Of a stretch of 64,000 bases of DNA, positions 10,686 to 23,387 are shown in pieces (position 1 is the stretch's first letter; each line of letters opens with the position of its first letter). Below the pieces are notes generated by a model, which had not been told where the DNA came from, did not search any database, and worked only from the letters and a program-made list of their open reading frames with translations. The stretch is from Hermatobates lingyangjiaoensis (lineage: Eukaryota > Arthropoda > Insecta > Hemiptera > Hermatobatidae). Both the position numbers and the translations under genes were made by a program. The stretch covers positions 434,001-498,000 of the forward strand of contig JAPFBL010000225.1 of assembly GCA_026182355.1 (NCBI GenBank), written 5' to 3'.

Positions 10686-10861
10686 GTGGGAAGTTCACCT
10701 GTCCGAACTGCTGGAATGGCTATGCATACAAGTCAAACCTCCACCGCCACATGCGCTACGAGTGCCAGAAAGAGAGGGCATTTCCCTGCCCACACTGCCC
10801 CTTCAGAGCGAGGCGCAAAGACAAACTACGCTCTCACCTTGTCTACAAGCACGCGCTTTGA
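10686..10861 (+). CDS. lola: lola-type alternative terminal exon, C2HC + C2H2 fingers
   Basis: The acceptor GTTTCAG ends at 10685; 57 residues follow and the stop is TGA at 10859-10861, only two residues past the last zinc-binding His. Finger 1 is FTCPNC … HRH21 … YEC26; finger 2 is FPCPHC … H50-LVYK-H55. The linker is YECQKERAF, with Arg where most exons have Pro. It is the sister of the exon at 8093. A hammerhead-like foldback block (9212-10570) separates it from the rest of the cluster. AATAAA is at 11201-11206, 340 bases past the stop. Confidence 0.9.
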
Positions 10862-11356
10862 CCAATGCCTCCAGTCCCTTCGCCATTGTGCTTTCATTTC
10901 TTTGCATTACTTATCTCATCAAACAGTAAAAAAAATACAACTTTTAGAACATTCCTTCTGATAATTGCATGATATTTCCTCTACATGATATTATTGTTAA
11001 ACATTATCAATATTAGCACATCTCTGACACTATATTAACACGTTAATATCATCAAAAGCATTTCAACATGACGAAGAATGTTTAATCAGGCTTTAATTCT
11101 TTGATTTTATGTTTATTATTTTCCTATTATTCATGTTTAAATTTAAAAATGAAGTTTTGTAAAGAAGAATAATTGTAGCAATAAGAAACAGTAAGTGTAA
11201 AATAAATATTATGATCATTCTAGAATCTGTTTTTGACCTACGACTCTTCCTTGATTTAACTTATTTGAATCTATAAGAGCAAGGCCGGCTGTGTTGTATT
11301 CGCTAACACCTGCCTGGGGATTTGAGCTGTATTGTTAATACCACTGAGGTTAGTAT

Positions 11357-11501
11357 GATTTATATTAGAAATAGGTAAAACCGTCATACCTTGTAAGATG
11401 ATCATAGTTGTGATCGAAGATGGACAACGTCCGAAAGCGCTCCAACGACTCCATGATCATCTTACAAGGTATGACGGTTTTACCTATTTCTAATATAAAT
11501 C
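11357..11501. repeat. Foldback repeat with hammerhead-like centre, family D
   Basis: Inverted arms of about 50 bp (TTTATATTAGAAATAGG type) surround a centre with GTTG, a GAAGA box, T, hairpin GGAC-AAC-GTCC, GAAA, loopless stem III AGCGCT, C, and CAAC pairing with GTTG (11407-11446). Fuller relatives are at 51812-52057 and 60060-60222. An AACCTCAGTGG stretch just outside is shared with the Penelope-like element at 38830-39509. Confidence 0.7.
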
Positions 11502-11509
11502 TTATAAGC

Positions 11510-13510
11510 TTTGTCTTTATTTTTGTCTCCCAGTGTTTAACACCAGGCAGTTTCTTTGAATGTGGCCCAATAAACCAGGTTTCATCCTCGTCATTCATCT
11601 ACTGGGAACGTCAAACAGTACCAATTTTTCACTGGAGCTTAGTTGATTGATTACAAACATATTTATTCATTATGATCTTACCTCCATTTTGATAATTTTA
11701 ATTAATACTAGCTTATTAAACAAACATATCTTTGTTTTATTAAAAATGTTATTAAGAACAATTATTACTTAACTGAATTAAAACAGCAGCAATTCCAATT
11801 ATTTGAAATTTTCTACTAACGTGTGTATAGATTTATTGAGTATCCAGCAAAAATAAATGAATGTAAAATTTAATAAATGTAATATATGAAAACATAATAA
11901 TTACTAATGAAATATACATTCTATATTAGAATGGAGTGGTTTCAAAAAGCAATCCTCGTAATTTATACTCGTATTAGCACTAGGTGTTGCTAAGACCTCT
12001 GCGTAAAGCCGAGCCCAGGCAGCAGGTGCTTTAAGTATCTCGCATTATATTATCAACTCATAAACTACCTTCCTTATCCTTGTACAAATTTAGTTTTAGA
12101 TTGCTTTCAGTTTTTCTTGATAAATAAAATGATAGTACCATATAAGTAAAACCTCGAAATGATGGCAGAGTTTCAACAATTTCCGTATTTACATCTTGAA
12201 ACCTGTTATTTGGAGTGATAAAAGTACCTATTGGGCTTAAGTTGTTATTAATATTTCATATTAGGATAGATAATTTCTTATCTATCCTCTCTCAGGCTCA
12301 GATATATTCGTTGATCAATGGCCACAGATGCCTAGCTTCCATCAATGTTATCCAAACTCTGAGTCCTCTGGGTGGGCTAGTCCAACAAGTGGGAACATGG
12401 ATGTCAATGTGGTGTCGATATGGTTATGCTGAAGTCTACTATCTAAAGCGATAGACTCCACTAAACATGTGGTTAACCCCCCCCCCCTCCCTCCCTCACA
12501 ACACAGACATTATTAAAAGAAATGTCCAAATTAACTCTAAGAACTCTTAAAATAGATAAACCCGTCAAAATCTCGAGATCGAATTTCTTCTTGATTAATA
12601 TACTTAACTTATAGTAAAAATAAGTAGTAGAAAAAGTATGTGCGAATCAACTTTGCTTTAGTGCTTCTTTGCAAGAAATATATTGGTATTATATTTGTTT
12701 ATTGGTTATTAATGTAAAGTCAATGTTCCTAGAAAGAATAGGGTAGTATGTGCAGTATGGAATGCAGCTGTTTACATCTATTTTAAATCAGTGTTATTTC
12801 TGGAGTGACTAATATGATTTTGCGAAAGTCTAGTTTAATGGTAACAATGCTTATCCAATGCGTGAATGCCTTACCGAGAGTGGTATGGTTCTCCAAAAGG
12901 AACCGAGAGTGAGTTTGGAGGGGTAAGTGATGTGTTGATATCGTTACTTTTTCAGCATTAATAAACATCAAAAATCATTAAGATGTTATCAAAAGTATAA
13001 TTCATCGCAAGAAATTGTGTAATTAATATCATTGAACTTTGGATTTGTATTTATGGGGTATTAGTTAATGCAGAAATATTGGCCAATATGTCTATATTAT
13101 ATAAGAACGAATAAGACTGTTATTTCAGTATAATAAGCTGCTTTAAAGAAAGGTTTAAACAAAAATGATAAAGAGATCCATTGAGAAAAGGGGTACTCGA
13201 AAATATGGGAATCACTGAAACTGCACTTGATGAAGAAATGGAATGTCCTCGTATGCTCCAAACTCAGATCTCTGCGTCATTGGTGAGACAGCATTTGAGA
13301 AACTAATAGAGGTGCTGGACTTTGTATTGCACGACAGGTATTGACTTTTCAATTTTAAGTCTATTTGGAGTTACGAGAACAAATTGAGTCAAGAAAGTGA
13401 AAATTCTTAATGGGATTATTCCTGCACTTTCTGGTTCTAAATAGTGCTTCTGACCTCTTCAATTGATTAAAAATGACTTTTATTATTGACTGGGAAGTTA
13501 TTAGCAGTCT
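11510..13510 (+). other. Intron sequence, nothing recognised
   Basis: Short open frame 12215-12454 and a C-run near 12478-12487; no supportable gene. Text near 12550-12580 is an inverted fragment of dispersed family K. Confidence 0.5.
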
Positions 13511-13521
13511 TATTAGTTATC

Positions 13522-13847
13522 GGGCGCGGGGGCCAGGCTAGCTCAGTGGTTACGTGCTCACCTCTGAACTGATAGGACCGGGGTTCAATCCTCACCTGGC
13601 CCTCGATTTATTTACGCGGGAGGTGAATAAATCTGAGCACATCGTCCCTCGGAGAAGGACGTTAAACCGTCGGTCCCGAGCCTGTACGATGTCAGGTACT
13701 CGTTAAAGATCCCTACTTCTAAATACATTTGAGTTAGGCAAAATTTAGGACTCCCACTGTAGAATCAATCTTCATTGTGTGGTATCACAAAGGGCCAATG
13801 CTTGGCCTACGTGTGTTCCCTTGTGGGACTGCCACTGCAACCTAACC
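13522..13847 (+). mobile_element. tRNA-derived SINE, copy 1
   Basis: The head has a pol III A box (GCTAGCTCAGTGGTTA, about 13538-13552) and B box (GGTTCAATCC, 13582-13591), followed by a body of about 240 bp and a short AACCTAACC tail. Direct repeats TAGTTATC at 13514-13521 and 13848-13855 are the target-site duplication. It is not a functional tRNA gene: no tRNA body closes around the boxes. It is a close copy of the element at 43748-44078. Confidence 0.88.
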
Positions 13848-14695
13848 TAGTTATCTGGCGTTTGGGTGGTCTCTGCCTGCAGTTGAATCTTTGCATGCAT
13901 CTGCAGTCTTCTCACTGGTAAACGATCTATGGCAGAGCTATAATCGATGTAGCTCTCTTGTATTTGATGAATTTCTAAACTACAAGTTCAGATTTAGATA
14001 AACTAAGTTTGAATTGTAATACCTTTGACTAATTTTATTTCTTTTCACATCAAAAGAGAAACTATATAAAGAGAAGAAAAAAGAAGAAAAGAAACTAACT
14101 AGGAATCACTCTAGTCATTGGATCGGCTTTTAAAGCACATTTGCTGCTAAGCATCATAGGTAATAGCTTTCATTAGTTGTTCGATTTGTTCTTTAAGCAG
14201 AAAAATAATATATAAGGTGGTCATTGAAACCAATATTAGTCTCCAAGTTCCTCGGAGACTAATAAGAACTGCCTACAGATTTTTGAAAACATAGCTGCTG
14301 CTCCTTTTCAAAATATTGTCGGTATTTAAATAAATATATGCCTGAAGTCACTTACGAATATTATCACCAAAAGGCAAAAAGTTCTCCTCTACCTACAGTT
14401 GCTTGTAAGGACACTCCTGCCGAATATTGTGTCGCAAAAACCCATCCTATGAAGTACGGTGCTCCACAATCTCGTTTTCAATACCCAGCAAAATTGAAAA
14501 ATAAATGTTACAAATTCGGTTTCTCACTGGTATATCGCTGAAAGCTTGACAACAATGGCAAATAATGTATTTTCCTTCACTCTCCAAGCTATACAGACAA
14601 TCTTGCGTTCATAAGACATAAATGCTGTAAAATGTTAGCACTCAAATAAGTTATTGATGAAGAATATACTTAATAGAAGTGTGTTTGTGTTGCAG

Positions 14696-14874
14696 GTAAG
14701 AGACACGAGTGCCCCATATGCTATAAGACCTACGCTTACAAAGGAGACATGATGCGCCATGCCAAGTTCGAATGCAACACAGAGCCGCGCTTCTCCTGTC
14801 CGCACTGCAGCCACAAGACACGTCGTCAGACTGACCTTCGTCGTCACGTCATCATTAAACACCACATCTTTTAA
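14696..14874 (+). CDS. lola: lola-type alternative terminal exon, C2HC + C2H2 fingers
   Basis: The acceptor TGTTGCAG ends at 14695; 58 residues follow and the stop is TAA at 14872-14874. There is no in-frame ATG upstream. Finger 1 is HECPIC … MRH21AKFEC26, with Phe in place of the usual Tyr before the Glu-Cys; finger 2 is FSCPHC … RRH50-VIIK-H55. The framework is shared with the exon at 8486. A mariner element begins about 120 bases past the stop, and I see no AATAAA between them. The 3' end of this isoform may therefore use a variant signal or lie inside the transposon. Confidence 0.9.
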
Positions 14875-14993
14875 CTACTTATCAAGTCCACCTTTTCATT
14901 TTTTTGTTTTTTTTTATCTTCACTTTTGCTCAATTCACGAAACATTCTTTTAAAGTTTATAACTAACTATTTTAATGAATTGGGAAATTGAAT

Positions 14994-16235
14994 CGAGGTG
15001 TGATCAAATAATACATGGACTGACTTCATATTCAAAACGTACTTCGCTTGGAAGTTAGAGCTATGTGTCCCTTTCTAAAGACTCTCCACTCCAACAGAGG
15101 ACCCAACGATCCTGTTATGCTTCTTATGGAATGTCCTTTGATATTGGGAATAGCATCAATACTTCTTCCTTTTCGAAGGTCTTTTGTGTTTGAGAAATAA
15201 GAAGAAATTGCCAGGTGAAATGAATAGAAGAAAGAAAGGGGGCAATTATTGAGTGATTGGTCAAAACTCACGAGTTCTAAGGGTTGTATATTCTGGGACG
15301 TAGTAGGGATGACAAAATTTAGTCACATCTCCTCAAAATGTTTATCCTTTTGCGACAGTTGGTGTCCATCAGATGTTCCAAGACTTTAATGTTGTAAGTC
15401 TACTTCTGTGTGCAGCCTTCGGGGAGGTACCCTTAGCATCGAAGAAAACTGTTAGCATTACTTTGATCTTGGATCGATCTTGGCGAGCTTTTTTTTTTGG
15501 GTCTGGAGATGTTTTATACACCCACTAGGATGATTATGCATTCAGTTCAATGTCATCACTATAAAATGAAGATTTATCACCAATTACGATCCTTGTTAAG
15601 ACGTTTTCATCTCCTTCTGAACGATCTTAACACTTCTTGGCAAATATCGACTTGATGGGTTTTGTTTCGTCTGTCACCAGGTGTGGGACAAATAACGTTG
15701 AAACGAGGAGCATTTTCAACATGTCTGTTAAATCTCTTGAAAAGATCAAACTGATGTTTCACTTTTCAACCAGTTCTCTAACAGTTAAACGTCGATTTGC
15801 CCATACAAGGGTGTTAATTTTATCATCATGTGGGTCTTCAGTTGACGTAGACGTCCAGGAATTTCATCATGTTCAATAGGCTGTTGAACACCCCCTAAAA
15901 CGTGCATGCCACTTGAAGTTATGTCGTACTCTTCATATCAACATCACCTTATACGTGATAACAATATCAAAAAATTCAGTCTTAGATTTTCAAGTTTGGC
16001 ATAAACATTTCAAAGAAAGTTTACTGGAATGAATGAATACTTTAATCATTCATACTGAATTCTGTAAAATAAAACCATCGCACTATAACAGAAGCAATAT
16101 AAATAATGCAAAAGAGTGATATGCACACGAAAAACTGCTTAATAATCAGTTGGCTGGCACTACCATGCATATTCCTTTGGAGCCCTAATGGAGATTCTCG
16201 AGTCAAACAGTCCGATATTATTTGAACACACCTCG
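14994..16235 (-). mobile_element. Decayed full-length mariner element
   Basis: The ends read CGAGGTGTGATCAAATAATA and, on the other strand, CGAGGTGTGTTCAAATAATA, a typical mariner terminal inverted repeat. The minus strand encodes a broken mariner transposase in order. Near 15840-15880 is the GRP-like helix-turn-helix linker. RRLTVRELVEK follows near 15790 and a GDK (catalytic-D block; GDE in active copies) near 15590. Then come SPDPKKKARQDRSK-x-KVMLTVFFD (about 15420-15520) and a C-terminal KGRSIDAIPNIK near 15170. Several stops and frameshifts make it inactive. It lies 120 bp past the stop of the lola exon at 14696. Confidence 0.85.
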
Positions 16236-16740
16236 TATTTCCGACATTACATTTTTCTGTCATTATATTAGCGTTCATGGGTTTTCTTTGGCTTGATTAA
16301 AGAAAAGTATGTTCAAAAAATGATTTGAAAGTGTAATTTGTTTTGAGAGGGTTCAACCCTCAGCTCGAGAGGGTGTTCGAAGTTTTCCTGCTTTACGGAG
16401 TATCTGCATCACTACGGTGGAGTTTTTTTGAAAGATTGACTTATTTAATAATAAGTGCAGTTAGTTTATTAGAACGTTTCGTTAATTGAAGAATAAATTG
16501 ATTTATCTTTAATATGGTTATTAAAAAGGTAATATGTATATTGTTTTATGCTAAAAAGTGATGTGACTATTTTTATACTACTGTATTAAAATAAAGTATT
16601 TATTTTTTCAGCAAATGGGTAGTGGGTTAAATGCTAAAAGATTTATTGATACTTATTCCTGAGGTCCTCTCTATATATTTGATTCACATGACCGGTGGTA
16701 CAGTTATATTCGGCTTAGAAATTTCTTTGTATTTTTCTTG

Positions 16741-16880
16741 CAATATTTGTACGAAAAATTAGAAATGGAACTTGAAAGACATTGCTACGAGAGCTACAAA
16801 GAGCTTCGGTTTCGGCTGTCCCTGTTGCTCTTGCAAAGCTAAGTGCAGAGGATAGCTAAGTGTCATATCGGGGGCAAAGT
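16741..16880 (+). pseudogene. lola: Relic of a lola zinc-finger terminal exon (acceptor lost, frameshifted)
   Basis: No long open frame marks this, but a lola finger pair is legible across a frame change. In the first frame (from about 16745) a Tyr-x2-x-Lys … L-E-R-H-C-Y-E-S … K-E-L-R-F pattern matches RH-x2-YEC-x-KEPQF, with one codon missing after the His and Ser in place of the last Cys. A one-base shift then gives GCPCCSCKAKCRG, a TAG, and after another one-base shift LKCHIGGK, matching finger 2. The expected acceptor reads TTGCAA in place of TTGCAG (16738-16743). It sits about 500 bases right of the mariner element. Short and degenerate, so an alignment is needed, but the order of features is hard to explain by chance. 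Confidence 0.65.
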
Positions 16881-17375
16881 CCCTTTCTCATCACACACCA
16901 CGACTGTTACAACCAGAGTTCTTTAATTCACCCTTCAACTTAATCAATATCCTACTCTATTTTAAAAAAAAATATCAGTTGTAATCAGACTGATAAGGAT
17001 TTAATAATGTAAAACAAAATAAAACTTACAAGTTACTGAAGTCAAACATATAGTTCATATTCACATGAACAGAGGGGTAACTCCTTCAGACTTGGTCTGC
17101 TGTCCTTTCCTTGTATTTTTAGAGTTCCAACAGATAAATGAATAACACTTCCTGGTAAAGGCACTCTCCTTGCTAATGGCTGGGCGCAAAACTTTAAGAC
17201 TTTGTAAAATAACAGTCAGTCGCCTTAATTTTTTTTTTATTTTGTATTTTATTCCAGTATGTTCCACTGTGTATTACATGCTTCATCGTCAAATTTTACA
17301 CAATACTTCTTTCATCAACACTACAAAATACTTATTTTACATTCATTCATAATTCAACATTATAATATCTTTTTC

Positions 17376-17640
17376 TTAAATGTCTATACTATACAAAAAT
17401 TTTTTAAATTCTTTATAATAACCTTTTTTAATTAATGAGGAAAGCCTAACGGGCCACTCCTCTCCACAAACCAAGACCTTACGTATGAGAGCCAGTCTTT
17501 GTGGTTCCCTCAAACAGCACTCATACAACAAGTGTCTAGGAGATTGGGGTGTCTCCGCGTTACATGGAGCTATTTTCAACCTGCTCAGGTATTCTTTAAA
17601 TGGCCTATGCCCTGTTATGTGTTGGGATAAGTCCTCTTAC
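17376..17640 (-). mobile_element. Non-LTR retrotransposon 3' fragment (RT C-terminal region)
   Basis: The minus strand encodes HITGHRPFKEYLSRL … C … ETP-x(4)-RHLLYEC, matching the conserved GHxPFxxYLxR … ET…HLLxEC end of Jockey/R1-type reverse transcriptases. The frame closes upstream at TAA/TAG near 17635, so this is a 5'-truncated, dead copy. The terminal ORF ends at 17376. Confidence 0.75.
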
Positions 17641-17825
17641 TAATAATTCCACTGAGTGCAGCCTCCAGCACAACAAAAGGTCATGAACTATCTGTTATCG
17701 CACACCAAAAACGAAAATTTCTCCGTTTGTCTCTTCAGTTCTCTATGCTTCTCTCTACTCTCAAATGTTGTCCTCTTGTCTCCATGGAGACAACTCCGTC
17801 TTTGTTACTTTTTACTTTACTATAA

Positions 17826-18130
17826 GTAAAGTATAGTGATCGTGAAAAAATTCGATCTCGAGATTTTGACGGAATTACATGTTTTGAGGTCCAGAAGTCG
17901 TTTTATGACGTTTTTACGATGATGTCTGTGTGTGGGTGGGTGGGTGGGTGCGTGTGTTAGCATTGCTTGTTACCACGCTACGGTCCAGAATCTTTGATGG
18001 ATCAAGTTGATATTTTACAAAAAAATGAACCCCATTTAGACGAAGATCCCTATTGTTTGGGAAGAATTATGCATGATGGGAAAGTCACTTTTTTTGCCAA
18101 AAACCGTTTTTTTTTAAACATTTATTTCTC
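17826..18130 (+). repeat. Dispersed repeat, family K, copy 1
   Basis: About 300 bp containing GAGATTTTGACGGAATTACA, a TGGG-rich run, and CTACGGTCCAGAATCTTTGA. It matches 63735-64000 closely and 55230-55520 more weakly. I recognise no coding sequence; the element type is unknown. Confidence 0.7.
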
Positions 18131-18599
18131 CTAAACTGATAACCCTAGAGTTTTGAAGTTTTGACATTATCTTTGAAGTTACAAATGCAACAAACGAAAA
18201 ATATATTCAGAATTTTAAGACAACAGGAAATATTTTTTTTTCAATAAAATGTAAAAATTTTGACTTATAATTCAATCTCAAACCTTGTGAGAGCGATACA
18301 AGCCATACTGTTTGACGGACAAGAATGAAACTATGCCTACAAATAGAACATTATATGGCGAATGAGTTGAGATTTTTTTTTTTGAAATTACTTTCGCTAA
18401 AGGGGCGTTACAGTACGATTTGTGTTTTCAGAAAATGATTTTTTGACGCTAAACGGCTCGTTAAAAAATAATGAAAATTTGGCCAAAAATGGAACACAAA
18501 ATTAGCAATTAATAAAAAAAAATTCATGAAGTTTCAATTACGGGAAAGAGCAATAACGATATAAAAACTGTTTGTTTATTCTAGACTAAGAGATCACCT

Positions 18600-20900
18600 G
18601 CTATACTTGTCGAATTTTTTGTATTTTTTTACATTGTTTACATTGACTTAGAAATTTTTTGAGCGAATCCACTGAGATAAAATTGATGTTTCTAATGGAA
18701 AAATGAAAATATATTATTGACTTATAAGAGTTGTAAGAGGAATAATATTGTGCAGGTAAATGATAACACTCATTAAAAAAAAATTCGTATATATGTTATT
18801 TGACAAAGGGGAAGGAAAATGATCTTATTAAATACTAAGAAGCCATAAAATTCCCAGTATAATAATTCTGTTAAAAACCAAAAATGTAAAAGATAATTCA
18901 AAATATAAATCTTTCGTTTAGAGATTAATAACTGTAATTATCGTACATCTTTAATTAACAAATCACCTTAAAACAACATTTTCTTCGCTGTTTAAGAAGT
19001 TTTTCAGAGAAAAAAAGAGTATTTTACTGTTTCAAATTTAAAAATTTTACATTAATATTCAATGTAGAAGGATGTCAAGTAAACGATGTAAGAAATCTAC
19101 TGGCTATTTGAACAATAGCCATGTTCTCTTGTATTATACTATTTCGTTTCAAGAAATGTTCACTTTGGTTTTTCAAAAATGTTATTACTGCTGTAGTTAT
19201 ACTAATGAAATTTTTTGCAAATAATAAATTATTTGTGATGTACAAAAATAAGCTTATAAATTGATATGTCCTTCAATCACTATCTGTACTACCTCAGGAA
19301 TGACAGGCTAATAATTATATCCCATTTAGATGTTTACGTTATGCTTAAATGAGACGTTATGTTTTATATACTCAAGAAATTTGACATTAAGTTACTTATA
19401 GTAAAGTAGAGTGTAGGCCACTCCAGATTTTTTTCACATGCTACAAGTTATTAAATATTTCAACTGCTTCAAGATGTTAATAAGAAATATTCTTCAACAC
19501 AATTTAGAATTATGATCCGTATTCGTATCACGTGCCATCATCGTATCACATATCTGTAGGATATTTAAAGCATTGGTGTTTTATCGTAGATAATTTTTAC
19601 ATGTTCCACAATACGTTTGTATAAGCAACAGGATCTTGTTATGATCATGACTTGATCTTGGCTGGTTTAGGGACACTTGGTAGTATTCGAAACATAGTGA
19701 CAACTATTGAAAAAAACAATTGGCGATAATACAAAGGAAAATGAACGAATACAAATGGAGAGAGGAAAATTTAACGATGTCAGCAGGTATTTGAATGAGT
19801 GGAGCAGGTCACTACGTGAGCAGACAAAAAAAACTACAAACAGGCCATTGACTGACCTTGATAATCTGCAACTGAGCAAACAGCACTGCTTGAAACATTT
19901 TAGAGGGGTTATCAAGAGATAATCTACCAAACAGACCGCAGAAAAACAAGGAATATGTTACAGTCAACTTGGACAAATTCAACAATCCAGGCACCCATTT
20001 GGTAGCACATGTGAAAAACAACAATTTAGGGCATTATTACAATAGTTTTCCACCATTTCCGGAGTTTATTAAATATATGACTGGTTGCAAGATTTTTAAC
20101 TTTTTGCCGATCATCATTTATTTCTAACTATTATTTTACATTTCAATTTTTGAGATATCCTTTTGTTTAAGTATATTAAGTTATTGAAATGGTTGTTGAT
20201 GTATGGCCCATAGACAGTAAATCATTGTATCCAGTTTACAAAGTGCTCTTTATCATCAGAAATCTGCATGTTGCAAGAATTGATAACAATAAAACAAGTT
20301 TTATTGTTTTAACGTATGCATTTACAGCTTAAATGCATATAATTGAATAATAAATGTTGATGCTTAGTGTATAGTTAGAGGTGTGGAGCACAGAACAACC
20401 ACAAGTCATGGACAGCTTATCTTTCTTGTCCAATTACAGTGATAACACTAGGTTAACAAATTTACAGTCACAAGTTCTCGGTTCAACCGCCATGAAAAGG
20501 AAGACAAAAGGAAAGACACAGCGCTGTGGTAGGCGGTGGCGACTGAACTAAATAAACCTACTGTCTCTGTATTCCTTGGACGAACCTCTCACCACCATTT
20601 CGATTAATTTACTATTTATTCCACAGTATATATTAATTTTTCTTCGGTATATATATAATTAAATACTCCATTAGGACACATATAATATAAAAAATGGAGC
20701 ATGTGAAAATATCACAATAAACTCCCTCCAAGTAGGGGGTGCTACTTTGAAAAAAAAACTCAATAAGGACATTTAATCATACACAAGAAAAACACATATA
20801 AAATAGCCGATGATTTACTGAAATATTTGGAAATCCCTCGTCATCATGAAGAGATATTAAAGGTTTGAAGAGCAAATAATGACTCAAAGTCTTGTTTAAT
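18600..20900 (+). other. Intron sequence, nothing recognised
   Basis: Overlapping opposite-strand frames near 19670-20020 look like chance; no motif found. Confidence 0.5.
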
Positions 20901-20916
20901 CGGATTCATTTTAAGT

Positions 20917-20921
<5 letters not shown>

Positions 20922-20947
<26 letters not shown>
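20922..20947. repeat. (TA)n microsatellite
   Basis: Pure TA run beside the foldback that begins at 20981. Confidence 0.85.
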
Positions 20948-20980
20948 ACCAATAAGATGAAATGATTCTTTGAACTGAAT

Positions 20981-21210
20981 AAACTAGAATTTTCAAAAGA
21001 ACACAAAGAAAAGAAATCACTGAACTCACTACTATATTTCGATGTCCTCGTCGTCAGGAATAGATGTGAATCACTCCAAAGGCTGATAACGACTAATAAT
21101 GTTATTAGCCTTTAGAGCGATTCACATCTATTCCTGACGACGAGGAAATCGAAATATAGTAGTGAGTTCAGTGATTTCTTTTCTGTGTCTTCTTTTAAAA
21201 ATTCTAGTTT
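20981..21210. repeat. Foldback repeat with hammerhead-like motifs, family B
   Basis: Inverted arms of about 100 bp: the left begins AAACTAGAAT and the right ends ATTCTAGTTT. Each arm contains the box CTGACGA, C, a short hairpin and GAAATATAG (minus strand about 21038-21062, plus strand about 21138-21166). The arms differ at several places, so this copy is older than the perfect palindrome at 35559. Confidence 0.75.
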
Positions 21211-21238
21211 TTATATATATATAAACTTTAACACTTAC

Positions 21239-21455
21239 GAAAGAACACAGAAAGACACTACAGAACTCACTTCGACATTTTGTCATCCGTCGTCATCGGG
21301 AAGAAGTGCGAAGTACACGCGTTGAGAAGCAAACTGCTACTTAACTACTACAGTTGCAGTTTGCTTCTCAACGCGAGTACTTCGCACTTTCTTCCCGATG
21401 ACGACGGATATCGAAATATCGAAGTGAGTTCTGTAGTGTCTTTCTGTGTTCTTTC
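21239..21455. repeat. Foldback repeat with hammerhead-like motifs, family B
   Basis: Inverted arms of about 95 bp (AAAGAACACAGAAAGACACT on the left). In the right arm a CTTC strand, CGATGA, C, short hairpin, GAAA, ATAT, C and GAAG complementary to CTTC follow in order (about 21388-21426). Confidence 0.75.
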
Positions 21456-21511
21456 CTATGTTTTTTTGCTATCCAAACGGACCTTTCTTTATATATATAT
21501 ATATATTATAT

Positions 21512-21627
21512 ATGATCAAACCACAATAAGAAATTGGAAAACAAGACTAAATCTTTCAACCGCAAGACCTTTCAACGGTTGAAAGATCTTAGTCTTGTTT
21601 TCCCATTTCTTATTGTGGTTTGATCAT
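21512..21627. repeat. Foldback repeat, family C (short form)
   Basis: ATGATCAAACCACAATAAGA on the left and its reverse complement ending at 21627 bound a 116-bp palindrome with a small asymmetric centre. The same arm text occurs at 26912, 57985 and 61933. Confidence 0.8.
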
Positions 21628-23387
21628 TGATTGTTATTTCACGTGTTTATGTGAAGTCTTTATATATATATATATATAATAAATTGAAATATGTAGGAGG
21701 TCTGATGTATAAAAAAAATTATAATTAAAACCCGGACTAGGTCAGTTTTCTAAGTTCAAATCAATCAGGCATGTGTCGCGTTTACATTTTTATTTAAAAA
21801 CTTTTTCACAGCCTATAAAACGGAGGAAAACAAAATGATAAACCAATCACAAATATGCACATTAAAAAAATAGATTACTAAAAGTGTGACTGATACAAGT
21901 AAAACTAATTTAGTAAATCAACATAAGGACTTACAGAAATAAGAATTCATTGATGAAAAACAATAAACTTTTAAAATACCGGTGGACTAGTAATATTAAC
22001 GTCAAAAACTAATGTTTATATAGCCACAATTATCAAGGGTAGCACTAATGGAATCTAACGACCGTAACAAACAAACGATTTTTTTTTAATATAAATGTTT
22101 TATTTTTCTCATTGTTATCCAGGAAAGATGAGTGTTGAATTAATCAGTTTTTTAACTTGATTTGAACTTAGTTGATTTTTTATTCATCTTAGGAGAAGAG
22201 TTATATATTTAAAATTCTTTCAGCACTTGTTGGTGTGATATATAACAGAAAAATGGTTACCAAAATATGTTCATTGAACTTTATTGGTATAAACATTTAG
22301 TATGTTAACCAGAATGAAAATAATAAAATCTCGAAGTTTTAAATAAAAAATATTTCTATTTCATATTTACTCTTATTCAAGGTTTAACACTGAATAATTA
22401 AATAAATTATTAAATAAATTATTAAATTAATAAATAATTAATAAATTTAATAAAATAAATAAATTAATTAAATAAATAATTCATTAAAGAAGTGTTCAAA
22501 CGGAATATTCCACTAAAATCACTGTTATCTTTTCTATCTTCTAGTATTTTAAAGTATCAATAAATACTATAAAGTAGCACGGTTTTCCTTGACACCATCT
22601 TCAGCAGAAAAGGAAATACACAACGGTGAAGACGTGAAAGGGGCTTATAAAACAGTAAGAAGTACATAGAAAGAACTTCGAAATATCGAGGAGAATGTTA
22701 GTTCTTTCTGTGTGTTTCTTTCTGTATAATATATATATATATTCTATCTAGTAGCTCTCTGACGAGATAGCCTGATTTTTGATTCCCTGAAACAAAATGT
22801 CGTAGGGAAGAATCAAAATGAAGAAAAATAAGCTCTGAGGCCTTCTAGACACACGCTTCAGATTCAATGAGCTACCATATGAAGGAAAGGTCGTTGAGAT
22901 AGGGAACATGGAAAAGAGGATGACTCATTTAACTTAATCTAGTTTAACTGTTAAATCTATTTTTACTTATTTCTATATTGATATATTCAAATCATAGTTC
23001 ACTTACATATTATTCTCCTATGTCTTCATTATGCACTCTATTAACATTTACGTTTTGCTCTTTTCCTTTGACATGCGTCGTCATCAGGATAAGAAGTGGT
23101 TGGCTAGGGTGCTAAGTACCGACCAAATCTTTGTATAATGGCGATAAATATTAAAATGTAAGAATGTTATGGCAGTATTTTTATAATATTTTTTTCAGTT
23201 TTTCTCGTAAACCGTTTCTTATAGATCAAAATAAAATGGTCTTCCTGGACTACAAACAAAATACAATAAAGATAGGAACAGTAGTGAGTCTTGTTTGTAA
23301 CTCTCTGTGCTTTTATCTTTGTTATTGAATATATGTATGCAGAAAATATACAGCCAAAATCTGTAGTCCTAAAAACGAAGTTCGTTA

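Noticed and set aside
13530..13605. tRNA gene (A and B boxes)
   Set aside because: The boxes belong to a SINE head: a second copy, a long shared body and target duplications are present, and no proper tRNA stems close.
14338..14541. 67-codon open frame as a gene
   Set aside because: No recognised domain, no splice context, and no second line of evidence; left as intron.
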